Shown here: in pieces, positions 17,439-24,676 of the stretch
Position numbering within the stretch: the first letter of the stretch is position 1
Layout of the letters: each line of letters begins with the position of its first letter
Source of the DNA: CAZIKF01 sp964539825
GTDB lineage: Bacteria > Muiribacteriota > UBA6191
Direction: 5' to 3'
NCBI GenBank assembly: GCA_964539825.1
Contig: CAZIKF010000002.1
Location: 124,001-188,000 of the forward strand
Length of the DNA: 64,000 nucleotides
The notes under the pieces: generated by a model
Databases searched by the model: none
The model's input: the letters and a program-made list of their open reading frames with translations, nothing else
What the model was told of the DNA's origin: nothing
Position numbers and translations under genes: made by a program

Positions 17439-18756
17439 AAAGCGTGTTCAGGAGCTGGATGAGCAACGAATGGCTCTCCAGGCTCAGATGGATTCCCTAT
17501 CCAAAAAAAATCAAGAGCTTCAGCAAAAGATCCAGCAGCAAGATCATTTAATCGAAGGCATTTTTTCGATTCACAGAGCCCTTCTTGACCATCCCCGCCA
17601 CAACGAACTGCTCTCGGATATCATGATCTTGGTCCGGAAAATTCTCAAAACAGAAGGGAGTTCAATTCTCCTCTTAACCGATGATGGAAAAGAGCTCTAT
17701 TTTGAAGTTGCCCAGGGTGATAAGGGTGGAGAGGTAAAGAACTTTTCCCTCAAAGTAGACCAGGGTATAGCCGGATTTGTGGCCAGAAATTCTCAGCCCT
17801 TAATCGAGAATGACCCCTATTCCAATCCATCTTTCAATCCAGAATTCGACCAGAAAACCAAACATGTTACCCGTAATATCCTCTGTGTTCCGTTGAGATA
17901 TCACAAGAAAACCATAGGCGTACTTCAGGTGATCAATTCCATAGGTCACGACCAGTTTGATCAAAAGGACCTTGAAATGCTGGAACTCTTTTGCTCCCAG
18001 GTTTCTCTGGCTCTAATGAAGTTTCGCATGATTGAGGAATTACAGGACAAAAACGTGGAATTGGAAGAGTCGAGTCAGCTCAAATCTTTTTTCCTCGCGA
18101 CCATCAGTCATGAGCTGAGAACCCCCCTAACTCCAATTGTAGCCTGGAGTACCATGCTCAAGGATTGCGTGGAGGAAAGAGATGTCCTCATAGAGGGGAT
18201 CGAGGAAATTGAGATTCAGTCTAATCATCTCACCGGCATCGTGACCAATCTTGTTCACCTGGCTGAAATAGACTGTGATCAAGTTTATCTGAACCTGGAG
18301 GAACTCTCCCTCAATGAAATCACCAAAACCTGTCTTTTGTTGGCGACCAAAAGCGTGAAGCTAAAGGGATTGAAAGTTGATTCAGAAGGTATTGAGGAAA
18401 ATTTAGGGGTTAGAGCAGACGAGGAGAAGCTTCAGCTCTGTATTTCTCAGATCCTTGAAAATGCGATAAAATTTAATGATCCCCAGGGTTGGATAGTTTT
18501 CAAAGGCTGGAGGTATGAAGAATCGGTTTTTCTGCAATGTATCAATTCCGGAGACGGTATCCCAGAGAGTCTCTTACCCATTTTAACTGAGAGATTCCGT
18601 CAAGTGGATGAGTCGAGAACCAGAAAACATGGAGGTCTGGGAGTGGGGCTCTCCCTGGTCCAGGGCTTCATGGATCTCTTTGGTGCAAAACTTGAGATTA
18701 CAAGCTCGGTAGAAAATCGCGAAACTTCTGTAACCCTTAGCTTTCCCTCTCTTTGA
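17404..18756 (+). CDS. Cytoplasmic GAF-domain sensor histidine kinase
   Basis: In order: an N-terminal coiled coil (about residues 8-50), a GAF domain (about 60-210), a HisKA dimerisation domain with the H-box SHELRTPL (phospho-accepting His236), and a HATPase domain. The last has the N-box (ILENAIKFND), a shortened G1 (GDGIP) and the G2 region (GGLGVGLSLV). No membrane segment is present, so it senses an intracellular signal through GAF. The ATG at 17404 lies inside the end of the surface-protein gene (35-bp overlap). An internal ATG at 17470 (MALQAQ) is an alternative that shortens only the coiled coil. No receiver gene is adjacent, so it is an orphan kinase. Confidence 0.9.
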   Translation: MGTLKQAPANLEKRVQELDEQRMALQAQMDSLSKKNQELQQKIQQQDHLIEGIFSIHRALLDHPRHNELLSDIMILVRKILKTEGSSILLLTDDGKELYFEVAQGDKGGEVKNFSLKVDQGIAGFVARNSQPLIENDPYSNPSFNPEFDQKTKHVTRNILCVPLRYHKKTIGVLQVINSIGHDQFDQKDLEMLELFCSQVSLALMKFRMIEELQDKNVELEESSQLKSFFLATISHELRTPLTPIVAWSTMLKDCVEERDVLIEGIEEIEIQSNHLTGIVTNLVHLAEIDCDQVYLNLEELSLNEITKTCLLLATKSVKLKGLKVDSEGIEENLGVRADEEKLQLCISQILENAIKFNDPQGWIVFKGWRYEESVFLQCINSGDGIPESLLPILTERFRQVDESRTRKHGGLGVGLSLVQGFMDLFGAKLEITSSVENRETSVTLSFPSL

Positions 18757-18865
18757 ATTAGATTTGATGGGAATCCAAAAGCCCTTCTGCTTGCCCAAAT
18801 TCCGCGAGGAAAAGAGATAGTCTCCTGGTGCTCCTCTGACCTTCCTCAATTCTCTCTTATGTCAA

Positions 18866-21568
18866 TTAGCCGCCGAGCAATTGCAGCGCTTGCTGGGGTA
18901 ATGCATTTGCCTGTGCTAATTGAGCTGTACCGGCCTGAATCAAGATCTGTGTCCGCGTAAAATCAACGGTTTCAACAGCGATATCCACATCGCGAATCCT
19001 TGATTCAGCAGCCTGTAGATTGGTGGTCGTAACGGTCAAATTGTTTATCGTTGATGTTAATCGATTTTGCAAAGACCCTAGTTTGGATCTCTCAGACGAA
19101 ACTGTGTTGACTGCCCGATCCACTGATCCCAACGCCTTCACGGCAGAGGCAAAATTTGTAATATCTATACCCTTAAGCCCCAGGGCTGCGGCCTTAAAGT
19201 TCGCAATACTGCTCTCCAGGGTCTGGTTTTCATTGGCCCCAATTTGTAGGCTAAAGCTTCTGTCTGAAACGTGCACCGCATATTTGGTTTTACCATTTCC
19301 CTGTGCAGCCTGCGACACATCGATCCCCAGGGAGTTGAGAAGGGAGGTCTGAGTCGTTGCGGCTGTGAATCCTATCGGCTCCACGCCTACGCCAAAGCGC
19401 GGGTCTTTGGCCGTTATGAGAATCCTCGCGGACTCCCCTACACTCTTAGAGGCAAACTGAAGACGGCCTGCTGTATCAAATTCAAAAGTGACATCGGTGG
19501 TACTCAGGTTGGAAGCATTTAAAATAGTTTCAATGGAGGTGGAGGAAATGGTGATATTGTTGTTGGTGGCTACCTCCAGATTTGGAACACCAGTCTGAAC
19601 CGCACTTGCAAAAACGATGTCTCCAGAACTAGCTCCAAATTGGTCGGTGATATCGAATCTTACCGTGGTATCAAAAGTATAGCCAAAATCAAAGAAGGAC
19701 TCATTGGTATTCCCGACTAATTCTGCCTGACTGCCGCCCTCACCTCGATCTGAAACCCCGTCCACCAAACCCAGCTCAGAGAGGTTCCCTGAAATAAGAT
19801 TTAGAATAAGGTTAGTATCTTCACCATCTTCAAGAGACTGTATAATAAGATTTCCATTGGCGTTGATTACCGCCTCGGCAAGAATATTCTGTGAGCGAAG
19901 CTGGTTCGTGATCACTTCAGTCAGACTTGTCGCTGAGACATTTGAATTGGCGGAAAAATCAATTCGTCCGCCAGGACTATTCAAAATTCCTGAACTTCTA
20001 TTATCAGGACCGGTGATCTCAAAAGATAAGGCCTGGGTGCCCACAGTAAATCCAGTGGATACATCTTTTGTCCCAGTAATTCTTGCCTTCTCCCCCTGGT
20101 TACCCAGGAATACTCCATTTTGTAGTCCCAGGATATTGGTGGCAGCAGTGGAAGCCCCATAGATACTAATTCGGGAAGAAGATCCAGTGACCCCAGCCGT
20201 GAGGATAAGGTCATTTCCGCGAAAGGATGCCCGAACGTTTGGAGGGTTATAGGTACCATTGGGGTCACCTGTGAAACGAAGCCCGGTCACCTTATCTATA
20301 CCCGTTTGAACATTGGAATTAACAATATCCTGAATCGATACCAGTGAATAACTCGTATCTGCCAGCAAGGTCACGGATACAGGATCGGAGGGCATGGCTT
20401 CAGACTGCTCAGAATTTGTATCCGCAAAGGTGAAGGTAATGTCTGTATTGCCTACCTTGATTACGTCCACGGGATTCAGATCACCCTCAATGAAGGCACT
20501 AGTAGGTGGCTGAAACCTGAGGTCAACCCCAGGAATGACCCCTGAGAATCGATCTGTGGTCGTGGATGCTTCTGAGACGATGGGGTCTGTGACTCCCTGC
20601 TGGGTAGCGGTCGCCCTGTAAGCAGGATCCTCTGATGGAATGGTTTCCTGGAATCCAAAAGCCTTAATCAGGTCTTCATCTGAAGCAAAGGAAATATCTC
20701 CCGTAAAGCCTTCCAGTCCCGAAACAATCGTGATTTGACCCGTTCTGGAATTGAAGGCCACGTCAGCCCCTTTGATTCCCAGACCGCCATCGGACTCATC
20801 GGAATTGATCGCGTCTTTTACATCAACGATAAATTCATCAATTGTAATATCCGAGGAGAGAGTAATGTTAGCCGCGTTGGCGTTTCCGCGAATTGTCAGA
20901 GTTACGGGATCGCGGAGGATGGGGTTTCGCTCGTTGTCATAGAAGGATTCCAAATCACCGAGGGATGTCTCACCAGTGGCAAGATTTCCATTCTCATCCT
21001 GCTTAAGTATGTTGGAAGCCTGATGTTGACGTTCTCCTCGTGACGCGAGTACTACTTCCACAGTGTAGTCTCCCGATGAAGACTGGGTAGAACCAACCTG
21101 AACACCGTCTAAGCCATCTGCGTTTACGCTTATAATTGCAGTTGCGGTACCATCCAGTAACTTCTTGGTATTGAATTCAGTGGAATTGGCAATACGATCC
21201 ATTTCATCAACGAGTTGATCCACTTCTCTTTGAATCTCCAACCTGTCGTTGGTGGTGAGGGTGTCATTGGAAGACTGGATTGTCAGTTCCCTGATTCGAT
21301 TGAGGATGGTCGCGTCTTCATTTAACGCACCCTCTGCTGTTTGAATGAGAGAGATCCCATCCTGAGCATTGAAGATAGCACGATTCAGACCCTTGATCTG
21401 ACCTCGAAGCTTTTCGGAAATCGTAAGCCCGGCGGCATCGTCAGCGCCTCGATTGATTCTAAGACCGCTAGACAGTCGCTCAATTGAGGTTGTCAGTGAA
21501 TTCTGGTTCTTCAGAAGGTTGCCCTGAGCAACCAGAGCGCTAATGTTGTTGTTGATTCGAAATCCCAT
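18866..21568 (-). CDS. fliC: Very long flagellin (900 residues)
   Basis: The first ~150 residues carry the classic flagellin D0/D1 sequence (MGFRINNN, LSSGLRINRGADDAAGL, AQDGISLIQTAEGAL). The last ~100 carry the C-terminal partner ending ANALPQQALQLLGG, so the protein should polymerise into the external filament. Between them lies a central region of roughly 640 residues with repeated flagellin-hook-like beta modules (for example near residues 215-300 and 540-620). It makes the protein almost twice as long as common flagellins. The start is ATG 21568, preceded by GGAGGGG; a GTG six bases upstream is less likely. A sigma-28-like promoter lies about 110 bp upstream. No fliD, fliS or other flagellar gene is adjacent. 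Confidence 0.95.
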   Translation of the reverse strand: MGFRINNNISALVAQGNLLKNQNSLTTSIERLSSGLRINRGADDAAGLTISEKLRGQIKGLNRAIFNAQDGISLIQTAEGALNEDATILNRIRELTIQSSNDTLTTNDRLEIQREVDQLVDEMDRIANSTEFNTKKLLDGTATAIISVNADGLDGVQVGSTQSSSGDYTVEVVLASRGERQHQASNILKQDENGNLATGETSLGDLESFYDNERNPILRDPVTLTIRGNANAANITLSSDITIDEFIVDVKDAINSDESDGGLGIKGADVAFNSRTGQITIVSGLEGFTGDISFASDEDLIKAFGFQETIPSEDPAYRATATQQGVTDPIVSEASTTTDRFSGVIPGVDLRFQPPTSAFIEGDLNPVDVIKVGNTDITFTFADTNSEQSEAMPSDPVSVTLLADTSYSLVSIQDIVNSNVQTGIDKVTGLRFTGDPNGTYNPPNVRASFRGNDLILTAGVTGSSSRISIYGASTAATNILGLQNGVFLGNQGEKARITGTKDVSTGFTVGTQALSFEITGPDNRSSGILNSPGGRIDFSANSNVSATSLTEVITNQLRSQNILAEAVINANGNLIIQSLEDGEDTNLILNLISGNLSELGLVDGVSDRGEGGSQAELVGNTNESFFDFGYTFDTTVRFDITDQFGASSGDIVFASAVQTGVPNLEVATNNNITISSTSIETILNASNLSTTDVTFEFDTAGRLQFASKSVGESARILITAKDPRFGVGVEPIGFTAATTQTSLLNSLGIDVSQAAQGNGKTKYAVHVSDRSFSLQIGANENQTLESSIANFKAAALGLKGIDITNFASAVKALGSVDRAVNTVSSERSKLGSLQNRLTSTINNLTVTTTNLQAAESRIRDVDIAVETVDFTRTQILIQAGTAQLAQANALPQQALQLLGG

Positions 21569-21675
21569 GGACACCCCTCCAACATCTTCTGAAACCCTCT
21601 GTGGTTTCTTTGATCTTGGACAAAGCCCGCATCCATGGGGCAGTTAATCACTGTCGTCAACTATGCTTATTCGAT

Positions 21676-21703
21676 CTATCGGCATTAGGTCCGAAAAATC
21701 TTA
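21676..21703 (-). promoter_or_regulatory. Sigma-28-like flagellin promoter
   Basis: On the reverse strand TAAGATTT (21696-21703) is followed after 12 bases by GCCGATAG (21676-21683). The sigma-28 consensus is TAAAGTTT and GCCGATAA with an 11-base spacer, so the -10 element matches 7 of 8. It lies 108 bp upstream of the flagellin ATG. Confidence 0.75.
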
Positions 21704-21745
21704 AAGAGAGTTGAGGAATTCAGGGGTGAAGGAGGATTTCCCGAT

Positions 21746-22582
21746 TCAAGAGTGTGACTCAATTCCCGCCCAGGGGTAGAGTCGTAGGCTCTCTTCCAAT
21801 TTAGACAAATAAGGGTCCAAATCACTTGAGAAAAAATTCATTTCTGAGAGCATTCTCAAAAACACATACCAGACCACTGGAAACCTGGAAGATGTATGAA
21901 AAAGAAATAGGGTATTTAATTCGGAAAGATAAAAACAATGGATTCCGTATCCGCTGGATTCATAAAAACATCCCTTTGGAAAATGAATTCCAAAATCCTC
22001 CAGAGACTGCTTTGTAAACTTTAAGGGGCCATTTTGAAAGGAAACCTGCCGTTCTTGAAAAAAGGTTTGAATCAGTGTAGCCAGATGAGGCATAGCATCG
22101 AGGGGAAGACTGATTTCCATACCCGATGGAATGGAATGGAAATGCTCTTCTCGAAGCTGGAGATCAAACAGTTTTTTCATTTCAACACGCAGAAGATCAG
22201 ACTGCTTCCCAAAAAGTTTTGCATAGACAAGCAATAAGAATTTTTCCCACCCAAAATTCCTTCTCCCAGAACCCATCCCCTCCATAGGTACATCGATTTC
22301 AGAGTCCAATCTTGTCTCTACTGATTCAATCAACTCTCTGGATACGGGAACATAACTCAGGGGCTCAAGGTTGGAAAACTCCGGTAACTTCTGGTAGAGA
22401 TCCTGCTCCAGACTCAATAGATTCCAAAAGGCCAGATTTTGGAGATTACCCAAAAGGAATTGACTCGGAAAGCCTTCCGAAAGGGAGCTTTCAGCGGTGT
22501 CAAGAAAGTAGACACAGGACTCAACCTCTTCTTTGGAGAAGACCTGAGAACCCACAAGATGCTCAACAATGATTCGTTTCAT
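21746..22582 (-). CDS. Protein of unknown function between biotin ligase and flagellin
   Basis: A 278-residue protein that I do not recognise. It is rich in Leu, Phe, Glu and Ser, lacks a signal peptide, membrane segment and Cys-pair motifs, and looks like a soluble mostly helical cytoplasmic protein with a beta-rich section (about residues 185-240). Its start lies 1 bp after the stop of the biotin ligase gene, so both are probably translated from one message. The flagellin downstream has its own promoter overlapping the region just 3' of this gene, so it is likely not part of this unit. Confidence 0.7.
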   Translation of the reverse strand: MKRIIVEHLVGSQVFSKEEVESCVYFLDTAESSLSEGFPSQFLLGNLQNLAFWNLLSLEQDLYQKLPEFSNLEPLSYVPVSRELIESVETRLDSEIDVPMEGMGSGRRNFGWEKFLLLVYAKLFGKQSDLLRVEMKKLFDLQLREEHFHSIPSGMEISLPLDAMPHLATLIQTFFQERQVSFQNGPLKFTKQSLEDFGIHFPKGCFYESSGYGIHCFYLSELNTLFLFHTSSRFPVVWYVFLRMLSEMNFFSSDLDPYLSKLEESLRLYPWAGIESHS

Positions 22583-22583
22583 G

Positions 22584-23126
22584 CTATAGGTTAAGAGGTG
22601 GCTGCCACATGCTGACCATCTCCCTTAAAAGCCCTTCTAATTCCAAATTTTGTTCGAGAATCTCGCTCAGTGAAACGGGAAAATAACCTGAAACTTCGGA
22701 AAACTGTAAATTAAAGCTTTGATTTACATTCAATCCTACTCCAAAGATACAGGCTTCCAACTTCTCTCCCAAAAATATGTTCTCAATCAAGATTCCAGAC
22801 AGCTTTCTATCTCGATAATATACGTCATTGGGAGGTTTCATCCAGAAATTCAGCCCCCATTTTTCACGGGCAAACCCAATTAGGAATTCGCTAAAGGAAA
22901 TCACAAGCTCTTCTGGCTGAATTTTCTCAAGGTCTGGAAGTAGTAGCACCGAAAAGTATAATCCACCTGGTGTGGAGTTCCAAACGCGCTCAAATCGGCC
23001 TCGACCAGCAGTTTGTTGTTTTGCCCATACAACCGTAGAATTTACAGGCAGGGATTCGTAGTGGTCTTTTAGCCAACTCGAAGTTGAATTGATTTTATCG
23101 AAGTGAATCCACTTCTCGATTTCCAT
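22584..23126 (-). CDS. birA: Biotin--protein ligase, catalytic domain only
   Basis: Attaches biotin to the conserved Lys of biotin carboxyl carrier domains. The biotinyl-AMP loop AGRGRF is followed by W-x-STPGGLYFS, and the ligase core continues as PPNDVYYRDRKLSGILIE. The family normally has KWPND at that point; here it is KPPND, with Pro replacing the invariant-looking Trp. At 180 residues it has neither the N-terminal helix-turn-helix nor the usual C-terminal cap, so it should not act as a repressor. The likely substrate is the carboxylase alpha subunit encoded at 38.7-40.7 kb. It is tightly spaced with the cyclic-nucleotide-binding gene upstream (15 bp). Confidence 0.88.
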   Translation of the reverse strand: MEIEKWIHFDKINSTSSWLKDHYESLPVNSTVVWAKQQTAGRGRFERVWNSTPGGLYFSVLLLPDLEKIQPEELVISFSEFLIGFAREKWGLNFWMKPPNDVYYRDRKLSGILIENIFLGEKLEACIFGVGLNVNQSFNLQFSEVSGYFPVSLSEILEQNLELEGLLREMVSMWQPPLNL

Positions 23127-23141
23127 GGGAAGAGGCCTTGA

Positions 23142-24581
23142 CTAGACGGAAAGATTTCCAAGCTGCTCACTGAGAATATCGTACTTGGACTCTATTGCTT
23201 CATGCATTTTCTTGAGAACCTTTACCTCATTGGAACAAAGTTCAATGAGATTTACATTGTCAGTGAAAAGATCTAAAATTCGAGAGATTTCAGCACCGCA
23301 GGAGCCATCCTCACGAGCCAACTTCTTCATATAGGATTCTACATCACGCTGAGCTTCAATAAAGACGGTATTACAGGAGCGCAAGCGATCAGCAAGTTTT
23401 TTGGTGAAATGAAGAATCATGGAGGGATTCGACTGAACAAGTTCGTCAATTTCATCGGCATCCACACACATAAGCCGACTTCTTGAAATCGCTTTCACAG
23501 TAGCGGTTCTTTTGTCGAACCCACGCCCCTTAGAAGCATATCCAAGCAGGACACTGATTTCACCGATGACCTCGCCCTTCTTATCGTAACAGGCGACCAT
23601 CTTATCTCCGATGTAAACGCCAAGCCTCCCGGAAACAAGGATGTACATCTTATTGCCAACCTCTCCCTTGTAGCAGATTAGCTCCCCGGCCTTTTTCGAG
23701 ATAAGGTTCCCTTCACTAAAAATAGGATCATCTTCACCAATTACATCTTCATCTGATGTCATGGCGGAAGAATCGATGGATTGATGTCGAAACTTGAGCA
23801 ATCTGCTATAGAGAGGAGACTTTTTACATTCCTCATGGATGTTTTGCAGGCTTTGATCATGTGTCGCCACTACCTGTTTTAGGATCTTACCTGAAACCGT
23901 GACATAGATCGTGGAAAACTCACGGATCATATGGTCTACCTGAGAGAGAATATTATTGTATTTGGCTATGTAAACATTCACATCTTTCAAACGCTTCGAT
24001 ATCGTGATGGAAATATTTAAGCCCAGGCGCGCGTTGCGCATAATGGTACGGTTAAAGCTGTCGCCTACCGTGGGAATACTGGCTATCACCGCATCCTTAG
24101 CCACCACGATAGTCGCAGTTCTTCTCTCACCGAGGAGAGCACCCAATTCCCCAAAATTAACCATCTGTCCCTTGATGGTTGAGATTTTCTTCCCGTGTTT
24201 CTCAATAATGGGAATCTTGTCTACAGCATCCATCTGATCGCTAAACAAAGCGGGGTCCGTAAAGATGACTTCCAATTCCCCTTCCGTAAGAATGTGAATC
24301 TCTTCAGATGGCTCTCCCTGGATACAAATGTACTCTTGCTGTCGGAAGAACTTTTTACTCAATCCTTGAACCGCCTTGGGAGCCTGATTCAATTTTTCTT
24401 GGACTTGTTTGTCACCCTCAACATCCCGGATCATGACATCGGTAATATCAAATTTCTTTAACTGGGTGAGATGTACAGCTTTAAGGACCGTATGCTTGGG
24501 TACGATCACGGCAGCATTCTGCACTAGATCCTCTTCAAGAATCATTCCTTCCTGCAATTCTTCTATTGGAACGGTAATCAT
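23142..24581 (-). CDS. Dual cyclic-nucleotide-binding-domain protein, paralogue A
   Basis: A 479-residue cytoplasmic protein. Its first ~55 residues (PIEELQEGMILEEDLVQN...) resemble the short module that often precedes HD-GYP domains. Two cyclic-nucleotide-binding domains follow. The first (about 75-190) has FGELGALLGERRTAT as its phosphate-binding cassette. The second (about 290-420) has IGEISVLLG followed by a TATV strand. A helical tail ends the protein. There is no DNA-binding, kinase or channel domain, so the output is unknown; binding of cAMP is inferred. Paralogue B at 58938-60395 shares the same three-part order and length. It sits between a cyclase gene and the biotin ligase gene on the same strand, so a cyclase and its sensor may be co-expressed. 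Confidence 0.88.
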   Translation of the reverse strand: MITVPIEELQEGMILEEDLVQNAAVIVPKHTVLKAVHLTQLKKFDITDVMIRDVEGDKQVQEKLNQAPKAVQGLSKKFFRQQEYICIQGEPSEEIHILTEGELEVIFTDPALFSDQMDAVDKIPIIEKHGKKISTIKGQMVNFGELGALLGERRTATIVVAKDAVIASIPTVGDSFNRTIMRNARLGLNISITISKRLKDVNVYIAKYNNILSQVDHMIREFSTIYVTVSGKILKQVVATHDQSLQNIHEECKKSPLYSRLLKFRHQSIDSSAMTSDEDVIGEDDPIFSEGNLISKKAGELICYKGEVGNKMYILVSGRLGVYIGDKMVACYDKKGEVIGEISVLLGYASKGRGFDKRTATVKAISRSRLMCVDADEIDELVQSNPSMILHFTKKLADRLRSCNTVFIEAQRDVESYMKKLAREDGSCGAEISRILDLFTDNVNLIELCSNEVKVLKKMHEAIESKYDILSEQLGNLSV

Positions 24582-24676
24582 AGGGAATGAATGTTAAGTT
24601 GTCTGGCAATCTCTGACATCGACTTGCCAGACTCTCTCCATAATATACATTGAGGCATTGATGCTGCTCACGACGA

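Noticed and set aside
21569..21574. GTG start for flagellin two codons upstream
   Set aside because: The ATG at 21568 has better spacing to GGAGGGG and matches the flagellin N-terminus.
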